64,000 bases of DNA from Porphyrobacter sp. GA68 (GTDB lineage: Bacteria; Pseudomonadota; Alphaproteobacteria; Sphingomonadales; Sphingomonadaceae): the NCBI RefSeq assembly GCF_022605525.1, contig NZ_JAKQYJ010000002.1, forward strand, positions 186,001 through 250,000, read 5' to 3'. The stretch's first letter is position 1, and every line of letters starts with the position of its first letter. The notes below the pieces were generated by a model. It had not been told where the DNA came from. It saw nothing but the letters and a program-made list of their open reading frames with translations, and did not search any database. The translations under genes and the position numbers were made by a program. Below are positions 42,718 through 51,155 of this stretch, piece after piece.

Positions 42718-44201
42718 TGGCCGATCTGACCGACCTGGGCGTGAAGGCCATCCGCGACGGAGTCGCCAGCGGCGATTTCACCGCGCGTGAAGTGGCTGAA
42801 GCTTTCAACGCTGCCGTTGCAGGCGCCGCGGCACTGAACAGCTTCATCGTCACGACACCCGACCGGGCTTTGCAGGCGGCAGAGGCTGTCGACGCCGATC
42901 GCAGCGCCGGCAAGCCGCTGGGCCGCTTGGCGGGCGTGCCGATCGGAATGAAGGACCTGTTCTGCACCGATGGGGTGCAGACCACGGCCGCCAGCCACAT
43001 CCTCGAAGGGTTTATCCCCCGGTACGAGAGCACCGTGTCGCGCAAGCTGTGGGAAGCAGGCTGCGGAATGCTGGGCAAGCTCAACCTTGACCAGTTCGCC
43101 ATGGGCTCATCCAACGAAACCAGCTACTTCGGCAATGTGACGTCCCCTTGGCGCAAGGCGGACGGAGCCAATACCGGCATGTCGCCCGGTGGGTCGTCAG
43201 GCGGTTCGTCGGCGGCGGTCGCGGCGCGCATTGCTCCGGCGGCAACCGGCACCGATACGGGCGGTTCGATCCGGCAGCCCGCCGCATTTACCGGCATCTG
43301 CGGGATCAAGCCTACCTATGGGCGGTGCAGCCGGTGGGGCGTCGTCGCCTTCGCCAGCTCGCTCGACCAGGCGGGACCGATGGCGCGTTCGGTCGAGGAT
43401 TGCGCGCTGATGCTCGAAGCGATGGCCGGGTTCGATCCCAAGGACGCGACCAGCCTCGATCTGCCGGTACCCGACTGGTCGGCGGCGCTGGACGCGGATC
43501 TGCGCGGCAAGAAGGTCGGCATTCCCCGCGAATACCGGATGGACGGCACCGATGCAGAAATCCTGGAGCAGTGGGAACGCGGCAAGCAATGGTTGCGGGA
43601 CGCGGGCGCTGAAATCGTCGACATCAGCCTGCCGCACACCAAATATGCGCTGCCCGCTTATTACATCATCGCTCCGGCGGAAGCCTCCTCCAATCTCGCC
43701 CGGTACGACGGGGTCCGCTACGGCCTGCGCGACCTGCCCGAGCGCGGCGGGCTGCAGGACATGTATGCGCAAACCCGCGCGGCGGGCTTTGGTGACGAGG
43801 TCAAGCGACGCGTGCTGATCGGCACCTATGTGTTGTCGGCCGGTTTCTACGACGCCTATTACACGCAGGCGCAAAAGGTCCGCGCTCTCGTGGCGCGCGA
43901 TTTCGAGCAGGCGTGGACTCAGTGCGACGTGATCCTGGCGCCGACCACACCGACCGCGAGCTTCCCCCTCGGCTCGCTAAGCGACGACCCGCTGACGATG
44001 TATCTGAACGATGTGTTTGCGGTTCCCGCGTCGCTGGCGGGGCTACCCGCGATGAGCGTGCCGAGCGGGCTGAACGGCGAAGGGCTGCCGCTGGGCCTGC
44101 AGCTGATCGGGAGGCCGCTGGGCGAGCAGGGCGTGCTGAACGCGGCCCTTGCCATTGAACAGCGCGCCAAATTCGCGGCGCGGCCGGATCGGTGGTGGTA
44201 G
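42714..44201 (+). CDS. gatA: Asp/Glu-tRNA amidotransferase subunit A
   Basis: 495 residues from the ATG at 42714 (a second Met follows at once). The amidase-signature catalytic triad is visible: Lys in [10 protein letters not shown], the first Ser in the loop [15 protein letters not shown], and the nucleophile Ser in [12 protein letters not shown]. The enzyme releases ammonia from glutamine for the GatB kinase. [15 protein letters not shown] and [31 protein letters not shown] are family conserved. Coupled to gatC; gatB lies 1.1 kb downstream, behind an inverted gene. Confidence 0.97.
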   Translation: MMADLTDLGVKAIRDGVASGDFTAREVAEAFNAAVAGAAALNSFIVTTPDRALQAAEAVDADRSAGKPLGRLAGVPIGMKDLFCTDGVQTTAASHILEGFIPRYESTVSRKLWEAGCGMLGKLNLDQFAMGSSNETSYFGNVTSPWRKADGANTGMSPGGSSGGSSAAVAARIAPAATGTDTGGSIRQPAAFTGICGIKPTYGRCSRWGVVAFASSLDQAGPMARSVEDCALMLEAMAGFDPKDATSLDLPVPDWSAALDADLRGKKVGIPREYRMDGTDAEILEQWERGKQWLRDAGAEIVDISLPHTKYALPAYYIIAPAEASSNLARYDGVRYGLRDLPERGGLQDMYAQTRAAGFGDEVKRRVLIGTYVLSAGFYDAYYTQAQKVRALVARDFEQAWTQCDVILAPTTPTASFPLGSLSDDPLTMYLNDVFAVPASLAGLPAMSVPSGLNGEGLPLGLQLIGRPLGEQGVLNAALAIEQRAKFAARPDRWW

Positions 44202-44218
44202 TGCGCAGAAGCGGCGGC

Positions 44219-44240
44219 CGGCTTGAGCAAGCCGCCTTTT
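44219..44240 (+). terminator. Intrinsic terminator after gatA
   Basis: CGGCTTG (44219-44225) pairs with CAAGCCG (44228-44234) and is followed directly by CCTTTT, in the 48 bp between gatA and the convergent glycosyltransferase gene. It should end the gatCA transcript, so gatB probably has a promoter of its own. Confidence 0.7.
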
Positions 44241-44249
44241 CTGGCGTTG

Positions 44250-45029
44250 CTACCGCTGGATGAGTGTGCGCGCCGCTGTCCGGAGGCGATGGTTCGCGCC
44301 ACTGGCCGTGCGACCGACCGGGCCCATGCGCACCACCGGATGGGACAGGCTCGCGTAATGCGCCTGGAAGACGGCGAAGTGATCGTACGCGATGCTCGGT
44401 TGTAATCCTTCCGCCCGGTAGTCGATCATCCGGTGCGGATGCGCGTGCCTGATCGGCGCGATGGCCAGGGTGTAGGCAATCGGCCCGGTTGTCCGCAGCA
44501 CGCCGTTGCGACCCACGGAGTGCCACGGCCGGTAGCCGAGGATGTTGCGGGTAATGCGTTCAATCGCGGCCGCGCTGAAGGGGTGCTGCGGGGCTGCGAT
44601 AATATGGAAAGTCTGGTATTCCCCGCCCACAACGTGCTTGAGGTCGCGGTGCAGCCCGAAACCTTCATGGGCGTCACCGGTTCTGTTGTCCGTCCATTGC
44701 GACAGCAGGTACGTGTCGTCGGGCTTGATGATGTCATTGAGCGGGCGGTCGGCGAAGCTCTTGATGTCGAGGTAAACGCCGCCGAGACGGTAGATGATGA
44801 GGTGCCGCAGGTAGTCCGCCCGCGCCGCGCCGTATCTCCGGTCGATAGCGAGAAACGCATTCAGGGTGCGAGGGTCGTAATGGGTTTCTATGAAATTCAG
44901 GGCGGCCGCTTCGTCATACAGAAAATGCCGCCAATCCGGGTTGGCCGCCTTCAGCGATGCAATATTGTCCAACAAAACCGGGGGCGGATTTCCGGACAGG
45001 TAAATTTGATGAATGAGGCGAGGAATCAT
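44250..45029 (-). CDS. Glycosyltransferase, sugar-binding DXD-type (GT32-like)
   Basis: 259 residues from the ATG at 45027-45029 (MIPRLIHQIYLSG). The pattern PRLIHQIY, then NPDWRHFLYDEAAALNFIE, AIDRRYGAARADYLRHLIIYRLGGVYLDIKSFADRPL, is that of OCH1/GT32 sugar transferases. The metal-binding DXD is here YLDIKS, with Lys in place of the second Asp, a variant seen in some members. The C-terminal part RTTGPIAYTLAI and ending basic tail are less conserved. It probably adds a hexose to a surface glycan. It lies inverted between gatCA and gatB, as a likely later insertion. Confidence 0.85.
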   Translation of the reverse strand: MIPRLIHQIYLSGNPPPVLLDNIASLKAANPDWRHFLYDEAAALNFIETHYDPRTLNAFLAIDRRYGAARADYLRHLIIYRLGGVYLDIKSFADRPLNDIIKPDDTYLLSQWTDNRTGDAHEGFGLHRDLKHVVGGEYQTFHIIAAPQHPFSAAAIERITRNILGYRPWHSVGRNGVLRTTGPIAYTLAIAPIRHAHPHRMIDYRAEGLQPSIAYDHFAVFQAHYASLSHPVVRMGPVGRTASGANHRLRTAARTLIQR

Positions 45030-45296
45030 AGATTCGCGCTTTGTCGAAAATTCATCGACAGGACAGAGGTTTAACTACGCGCGTACAGGACTTTTCTGAC
45101 CCTGTGTCAATGAGAGGCAGGTTACGGTGGTGAAGCCTTGATCGTCGATTACCCAGCCTGTCCTAGTTTGAGATCGAGCAGGGCCCTTCACGATCTTTCC
45201 TGCCGCCGCGGCGGACGCGATCTGCCGGTCTCTCGCCCTCCTGGAGGTTACGACAGCCCTTTTCAGCCACAACCTTTACCCCTATCGCGGCAACCC

Positions 45297-46802
45297 ATGA
45301 CCAACTACCGCATCCAGGGCTCGACCGGTGAATGGGAGGTCGTTATCGGCCTCGAAGTTCATGCGCAGGTTACTTCCAACGCCAAGCTGTTCTCGTCCGC
45401 GTCCACCGCTTTCGGGGCGGAGCCGAACACGCAGGTTTCACTGATCGACGCGGCGATGCCCGGCATGCTGCCGGTGCCGAACCGCGAATGCATCCGGCAG
45501 GCGGTACGCACCGGTATGGCGGTCGAGGCGCAGATCAACCGGTGGAGCCGGTTCGATCGCAAGAACTATTTCTATGCCGACCTTCCGCAGGGCTACCAGA
45601 TCAGCCAGCTCTACCACCCGCTGGTCGGAGAAGGGCAGCTCACCATCGACACCGATGAAAAGGCGGGCATTCCGCAGGACAAGCGCATCGGGATAGAGCG
45701 TATCCATGTGGAACAGGATGCGGGCAAGCTGATGCACGATCAGCATCCCACGATGTCCTATGTCGATTTGAACCGTTCGGGCGTTGCCCTGATGGAGATC
45801 GTCAGCCGCCCGGACATGACTTCGCCGGCCGAAGCGGGCGCCTATGTCCGCAAGCTGCGCGCCATCCTGCGCTATGTCGGATCGTGCGATGGCAACATGG
45901 AAGAAGGGTCCATGCGCGCGGATGTAAACGTGTCGGTCCGGCGCCCCGGAGAGCCGCTTGGCACCCGGACCGAGACGAAGAACGTGAACTCCGTGCGCTT
46001 CGTCATGCAGGCGATCGAGCATGAGGCACGCCGGCAGGTGGAGGTGATCGAGGATGGCGGACAGGTGGTGCAGGAAACCCGCCTGTTCGATCCCGGCACC
46101 GGCACCACACGGTCCATGCGCAGCAAGGAGGATGCGCACGATTACCGCTACTTCCCCGATCCCGACCTTCTGCCGCTGGAGCTGGACGACGCGTTTCTGG
46201 ACGAATGCCGCGCCAGCCTGCCGGAACTGCCCGACACCAAGCGGCGGCGCTATACCGAGGAACTGGGTCTTACCCCATACAACGCCCGCGAACTGACCGC
46301 CGAGGTGGAAACCTTTGCCCGCTTCGAAACGCTGCTGCGGCGGACGGCGGAACGGCTGGGCAAATCGGAACGGGACGTCGCGACACAGGTGGCTAACTGG
46401 GCGCTGTCGATCGCGCCCGGGGTGATCAATGCTGCCGGGCCGGATGCTGATCCGGCGCACGCGACCGCAGACGCGCAGGCGGAAATCCTGAGCCTTCAGG
46501 CGGCCGGAGAGATCAGCGGTGGCCAGGCGAAAGAGATATTCGAGATTGTCCTCAAGACGGGCCGTGCGGCGGCCGAGATCGCCGAAACCGAAGGGCTGAA
46601 GCAGCTGTCCGACACCGGCGCCATCGCGGCGGCGGTGGATCAGGTGCTGGCCGCCAATCCGGACAAGGTTGCCGAATATCGCGGTGGCAAGGACAAGCTG
46701 TTCGGCTTCTTCGTGGGTCAGACGATGAAGGCGCTGAAAGGGCAGGGCAACCCGGCGGTGGTAAACGAACTGTTGCGGGACCGGCTGGACCAGAATGCCT
46801 GA
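45297..46802 (+). CDS. gatB: Asp/Glu-tRNA amidotransferase subunit B
   Basis: 501 residues from the ATG at 45297 ([25 protein letters not shown]). Catalytic cradle motifs are [69 protein letters not shown] and [21 protein letters not shown]. The C-terminal helical tail (YqeY-like) binds the tRNA elbow. GatB phosphorylates Glu or Asp on the misacylated tRNA and amidates it. A 267-bp gap precedes it. An upstream GTG-type extension exists in the same frame but has no conserved residues. Confidence 0.97.
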   Translation: MTNYRIQGSTGEWEVVIGLEVHAQVTSNAKLFSSASTAFGAEPNTQVSLIDAAMPGMLPVPNRECIRQAVRTGMAVEAQINRWSRFDRKNYFYADLPQGYQISQLYHPLVGEGQLTIDTDEKAGIPQDKRIGIERIHVEQDAGKLMHDQHPTMSYVDLNRSGVALMEIVSRPDMTSPAEAGAYVRKLRAILRYVGSCDGNMEEGSMRADVNVSVRRPGEPLGTRTETKNVNSVRFVMQAIEHEARRQVEVIEDGGQVVQETRLFDPGTGTTRSMRSKEDAHDYRYFPDPDLLPLELDDAFLDECRASLPELPDTKRRRYTEELGLTPYNARELTAEVETFARFETLLRRTAERLGKSERDVATQVANWALSIAPGVINAAGPDADPAHATADAQAEILSLQAAGEISGGQAKEIFEIVLKTGRAAAEIAETEGLKQLSDTGAIAAAVDQVLAANPDKVAEYRGGKDKLFGFFVGQTMKALKGQGNPAVVNELLRDRLDQNA

Positions 46803-46872
46803 TTAAGCATCTTGCGAGACTAACCCTTCAGACCTGCTACCCTAAGGAAGCTCCTGATCGAGAGGGGTTTTC

Positions 46873-47742
46873 ATGCGATTGTCGACCATCGTGCTGCCAC
46901 TGGCGGCCCTGTGCCTTGCCGTGCCTGCCTATGCGGACACGCTGAACAACGAGGCAATTGTCCAGCTGGTCGGGGTAGGGCTGGGGGACGAGGCGATCAT
47001 CGCCAAGATCGAGAGCGCGCCGGCGAACTTCCGCACGGGGACCGGGGATCTGATCGCGCTGAAGCGGGCCGGTGTCTCCAGCGTCGTAATCGCCGCGATG
47101 ATCGAGGCTGCCGCGAAAGCGCAGACCGCTGCAGCCACGACCATGTCCGCCGACAGCCCCGATCCGCTGGTCCCGCACCCGACCGGCGTCTATGTCCTCG
47201 CCGACTGGCTGGCAGAGCCCAGGATGGTGGCAATCGATGCAACCACCAGCAACCAGACCAAGACCAGCGGCTTTCTGGAATACGCCCTCACCAGCGGGCT
47301 TGCCCCGATGAGTTTCAAGGCGGTCATTCCAAACGAACGGGCGCGGGTTCGGATGGACCGCCAGCGGCCGGTGTTCTATTTCTATTTCGATGAGGCAACC
47401 GCTTCGCTGTCCCATCGCGCCGGGGCGAGTTTCTGGAACGCGGGCGCGGTAACCTCCCCGGCAGAGTTCAGCCTGGTCGCCTTCAGGGTCAAGTCCAACC
47501 GCCGCGAGGCCAAGGTCGGGCAATTCAACATGGCCGGCGCCAAGGCAGGGGTGATGGAGAAGGACCAGATACCCTTCGACTACGAACGGATCAGCGCAGG
47601 CGTGTTCAAGGTGGTGCCCCAGCGCGACCTGCCGCCCGGAGAATACGGTTTCATCTATTCGACCTCGACCGGAAGCGGGCCCGGAATGGCGGGAATGGGT
47701 GCGACAACCTCGCGCATCTTCGACTTCTCGATCGGGAGCTGA
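46873..47742 (+). CDS. Secreted protein with a short helical N-terminal repeat domain
   Basis: 289 residues from the ATG at 46873, after GAGAGGGG. A signal peptide ends near 22 (AVPAYA). Residues about 24-78 (LNNEAIVQLVGVGLGDEAIIAKIESAPANF and DLIALKRAGVSSVVIAAMIEAA) match a small helical module seen before other domains in many exported bacterial proteins. The rest is beta-rich (PVFYFYFDEATASL, FSLVAFRVKSNRREAKVG, LPPGEYGFIYSTSTG), of unknown function. A strong terminator follows at 47770. Confidence 0.72.
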   Translation: MRLSTIVLPLAALCLAVPAYADTLNNEAIVQLVGVGLGDEAIIAKIESAPANFRTGTGDLIALKRAGVSSVVIAAMIEAAAKAQTAAATTMSADSPDPLVPHPTGVYVLADWLAEPRMVAIDATTSNQTKTSGFLEYALTSGLAPMSFKAVIPNERARVRMDRQRPVFYFYFDEATASLSHRAGASFWNAGAVTSPAEFSLVAFRVKSNRREAKVGQFNMAGAKAGVMEKDQIPFDYERISAGVFKVVPQRDLPPGEYGFIYSTSTGSGPGMAGMGATTSRIFDFSIGS

Positions 47743-47769
47743 CCCTGTCCGGCGGAACGGCTGGGCGCG

Positions 47770-47804
47770 AAAAAGGCCGCTGGGGTTTGCCCAGCGGCCT
47801 TTTT
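47770..47804. terminator. Bidirectional intrinsic terminator
   Basis: Perfect 15-bp stem: the arm at 47770-47784 (AAAAAGGCCGCTGGG) and its complement at 47790-47804, around a 5-nt loop and bounded by A and T tracts. It separates the convergent genes ending at 47742 and 47828. Confidence 0.95.
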
Positions 47805-47827
47805 GTGTTCAGTCGGGTTGCCGGGGT

Positions 47828-48133
47828 TCAGCCCTTGCGCTCTCCGGTAAGCGGCATGTCGCCGAACGCGCCGGCGTTGACCTTGCCGGTCAGCTGATCG
47901 CCGTTGACGGTCGCTTCGCAGTTGAGCGTCATCGGCATCGGCACGGTCATGTCCATCTTCCAGTTCAGCGTGTCGCCGTTGATGGTGCCATCCTTGACGT
48001 CCATGGAACCCATGCCGCCCGCCATGCTGCCCGTGAAGCTATTGCCGTCATCTCCGGGGACCACAGTGAAGGTGCCCTTCTGATCGCCCATCGGGCTTTT
48101 CACGACGGTATCGTAAGTTCCGGCTACAGACAT
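47828..48133 (-). CDS. Small beta-rich hypothetical protein
   Basis: 101 residues from the ATG at 48131-48133, chosen over an ATG two codons upstream because GAGGAG lies 6 nt before it. Alternating strand sequence (VAGTYDTVVKSPMGDQKGTFTVV, NSFTGSMAGGMGSMDVKDGTING) with an internal duplication of the GxxF/LxGxVN type resembles a small antiparallel barrel or lipocalin-like fold. No signal peptide or catalytic residue is obvious. It lies downstream of the M16 peptidase gene on the same strand, 55 bp away. Function not known. Confidence 0.7.
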   Translation of the reverse strand: MSVAGTYDTVVKSPMGDQKGTFTVVPGDDGNSFTGSMAGGMGSMDVKDGTINGDTLNWKMDMTVPMPMTLNCEATVNGDQLTGKVNAGAFGDMPLTGERKG

Positions 48134-48188
48134 TGTCATCTCCTCAGGTTTGATTGTCAGCAGCCAATCGCGGCTGTGAACAGTTGTG

Positions 48189-51059
48189 TCAATTCCCGCT
48201 GTCGATGCTGTTCATTTCGCGTACTTCAACCGGCAGCCCGAGCTGTTCCAGTTGCGGTGCCACGACGCGCGCGTCGCCAACCACCACCCACGTGATTGCC
48301 TCCGGGTTGATGGCCGCGCGTGCCGCCGCGTCCAGCGATTGCGGAGTTTGCGCGCGGTAGCGATCCGCCAGCGTCTCGTAGTAATTGGTCGGACGCCCGA
48401 ACAATGCATTCGCCTGCATCGCGCTGAGGATTGCGGAGGACGTCTCGAACTGGCCGGGCAATTCGCCGATACCGGCGGTGACGATCCGGTCACGCTCCTC
48501 CTGCGTGAGGCCGCGGGTAGTCACGAATTCGCGCGTTTCGCGGATCAGTTCCGCCAGCGCGTCGCCGGTCCGGTCCGCCTGCACCGGCGCGCTGATGTTA
48601 TAGGCGACCGCGTTTTCCCGCGTGGCCGGCGCCCCGCGAACGCCGTAGGACCAGCCTTTAGTTTCGCGCAGGTTCATGTTGAGCCGGGCGAGGAAATTGC
48701 CGCCTAGCGCGTTGTTGGCGTTCTGGAAGTCGACGAATGCCGCATCCTGCGCGCGTGCGCCGGTCAGAACTCCGCCAAGGATGTAGGACTGCGGCGAATT
48801 CGGCCGGTTTACCAGTACCACGCGGCTGGCGCTTGCTGCCGATGCCGTCGCGCCGAACTGCTTGACGCCCCGCGGCACCGCTGGCGCCTGCCAATCGCCC
48901 AGCGTCTCGTTCAGCACGGGCAGGACCTCCGCCAGCGGGCGGTCCGACACGATGAACATCTCGGCATTGTCCGGCCGGATCCAGCTTTGCTTGAAGCCGA
49001 CGAGGTCATCCCGGTCGATGGACTGGAGAGATGCCACGGTCCCACTGGCCGACCCGCCATAGGGAGATTCGCTGCCATAGATCAGCGGGGTGAGAACCCG
49101 CGCAGCGATGCTGGCCGGTGTGCGCAGTTCCTGTTGCACCCCGGTAATGGCCTGGGTCCGCACCCGTTCGATCTCCGCCGGGTCGAACGCCGGGTTGCGG
49201 ATGATGTCGGCCAGCAGGTCGAGGGAAGGTTCCAGATTGGGCGTCAGAGCGGAAAGGGTGAATGTGGACCGGTCCACCCCGCCGCTCGCCGATATGTCCG
49301 CGCCCAGCCGCTCACGCGCCTCTGCGATCTGCTGGGACGACAGGCTTGTGGTGCCTTCGTCAAACACCGCCAGCGCCAGCGATTGAAGGCCGCGCTGGTC
49401 GACCGGATCGGCTGCCGATCCGGCGTTGAACGAGATAGCTACCCGGGTAGAGGGAACCGCACCAACCTGTGCGAAATGCACCCGCATACCGTTAGCGAGC
49501 TGTGTCTGCTGCACGTCCGGGAAATCGAGCGGCCTTCCTTCTGTAATCGGCGGAGCGGGCCGGACCTTGGTCACCTGAAGCTCGCTGTTCTCGCCGGCCT
49601 GTGGCTGCTGTCCGCCCGCGCTGACAGATGCGGCTTCCTCGTATTCGCCCTCGCGTTCGCCCGGTTCGAGCTGCAGGGTCAGGGCAGGGCGAGTCATCCA
49701 TTTCTGCATGGCGGTGCGCACATCCGCCGGGGTGAGGCGGGCGAGCACCTCAAGCTGCCGGCGATAGAAAGCGGCGTCGCCGGCCAGAACTTCGCCATTG
49801 GCCAGCGTTACCGCCTTGCCGCCGAAGCCGCCGACCTGCTCAAGACCGCGGATCGTGCCAGCAACGGCCACGGTGGCGGCGCGGCGGACCTCGTCCTCGG
49901 TCGGACCCTCGGCGATGAACTGCTGCACCACTTCGTTCATCCGCTGCTCGACAGTGGCCGCCTCCACGCCTGGGCGCACCGTCGCGCCCACGGTCAGCAG
50001 GCCGACCCGCTGGAACGCGAAATTGCCGGCCGATACGCCCACCGCCAGCTTCTCGTCCCGGACCAGTGTGTTGTCGAGACGGCTGGAGGACAGTCCGCCA
50101 AGGATTTCGGCCCCGACGGTGAGCGCCGTCAGTTCGGCATCGGTAATGCCGGGTGCGGTCCAGTAACGCGAAATGTTGGTGGCGGCCACCTGATCCCGCA
50201 TGACGGTGCGCACTTCGGCGGACAGTGTCGGTACATCGGCCTCCGCCGGGTTGTTCACCGGTCCGCGGGCAATGGGTCCGAAGTATTTCTCGACCAGCGG
50301 CCGGGCCTCTGCCGGGCTGATGTCGCCCGCCAGAACCAGGGTGGCGTTGTTGGGGCCATAATTGTCGCGGAACCAGTTGCGCACATCCTCCAGCGAGGCG
50401 GCGTCGAGATCGGCCATCGAGCCGATCGGTGTGTGCCCGTAAGGGTGGCCGTCAGGAAACAGGGTGTTCACGATCTCGTAGAAGACGAGGCCGCCCGGCT
50501 GATTGTCGCTCTGCCGCTTCTCGTTCTGCACCACGCCTCGCTGGTTATCCAGCTTCTCCTGCGTGATGGCACCCAGCAGATACCCCATCCGGTCGCTTTC
50601 CAGCCACAACGCCTTTTCCAGCGCGTTGCGCGGCACAGTCTGGAAGTAATTGGTGCGGTCGAAATTGGTGGTGCCGTTGTAATCGGTGGCACCCATCTGC
50701 TGCAAATATTCGAAATAGTCGTTTGGCGCATTCTCGCTGCCGTTGAACATCAGGTGTTCGAACAGGTGGGCAAAGCCGGTCTTGCCCTGAGGTTCGTCCT
50801 TGGACCCGACATTGTACCACACGGCCACCCCGACGATCGGAGCCTTGCGGTCTTCATGGACGATGACGGTCAGGCCGTTGTCCAGCTGGAACCTTTGATG
50901 CGGGATCTGGACTTCGCGAACCAGCTGCGCCAGCGGTGCTGCGCCTTGTCCAACCTCGGCCGCCGCGGGAGCGGTCAACGGGGCGGGCCGCTCCATCGTG
51001 GTGGCGCAGGCGGTCAGAGACAGGGCCAGCACGCTGGTCATTGCGGGGCGAAGCTTCAT
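48189..51059 (-). CDS. M16-family zinc metallopeptidase (pitrilysin-type) lipoprotein
   Basis: 956 residues from the ATG at 51057-51059. The signal peptide has a lipobox LTAC at Cys18. The inverted zinc motif HLFEH is at 98-102 in the first M16 domain (TGFAHLFEHLMFNGSENAPNDYFE), with the distal Glu segment GVVQNEKRQ. A long linker near residue 480 (GEREGEYEEAASVSAGGQQPQAGEN) leads to the second domain pair (residues about 500-956), which lacks an HxxEH and keeps GFKQSWIRPDNAEMFIV and GLTQEERDRIVTAGIGELPGQFETS. M16 enzymes degrade short peptides in a closed chamber. Upstream of it, 96 bp away on the same strand, is the penicillin acylase gene. Confidence 0.93.
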   Translation of the reverse strand: MKLRPAMTSVLALSLTACATTMERPAPLTAPAAAEVGQGAAPLAQLVREVQIPHQRFQLDNGLTVIVHEDRKAPIVGVAVWYNVGSKDEPQGKTGFAHLFEHLMFNGSENAPNDYFEYLQQMGATDYNGTTNFDRTNYFQTVPRNALEKALWLESDRMGYLLGAITQEKLDNQRGVVQNEKRQSDNQPGGLVFYEIVNTLFPDGHPYGHTPIGSMADLDAASLEDVRNWFRDNYGPNNATLVLAGDISPAEARPLVEKYFGPIARGPVNNPAEADVPTLSAEVRTVMRDQVAATNISRYWTAPGITDAELTALTVGAEILGGLSSSRLDNTLVRDEKLAVGVSAGNFAFQRVGLLTVGATVRPGVEAATVEQRMNEVVQQFIAEGPTEDEVRRAATVAVAGTIRGLEQVGGFGGKAVTLANGEVLAGDAAFYRRQLEVLARLTPADVRTAMQKWMTRPALTLQLEPGEREGEYEEAASVSAGGQQPQAGENSELQVTKVRPAPPITEGRPLDFPDVQQTQLANGMRVHFAQVGAVPSTRVAISFNAGSAADPVDQRGLQSLALAVFDEGTTSLSSQQIAEARERLGADISASGGVDRSTFTLSALTPNLEPSLDLLADIIRNPAFDPAEIERVRTQAITGVQQELRTPASIAARVLTPLIYGSESPYGGSASGTVASLQSIDRDDLVGFKQSWIRPDNAEMFIVSDRPLAEVLPVLNETLGDWQAPAVPRGVKQFGATASAASASRVVLVNRPNSPQSYILGGVLTGARAQDAAFVDFQNANNALGGNFLARLNMNLRETKGWSYGVRGAPATRENAVAYNISAPVQADRTGDALAELIRETREFVTTRGLTQEERDRIVTAGIGELPGQFETSSAILSAMQANALFGRPTNYYETLADRYRAQTPQSLDAAARAAINPEAITWVVVGDARVVAPQLEQLGLPVEVREMNSIDSGN

Positions 51060-51155
51060 GTATTTAGTCCTCTCGTCTTTCGTGCGATTGTTACCGGCAT
51101 TACTATCAGGCAAGTAGTTGTTGCAACACATGTTCAGCCGGCTGCGGCGGGCGCA

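Noticed and set aside
45075-45272. 65-codon minus-strand frame before gatB
   Set aside because: No family pattern, and no good ribosome-binding site.
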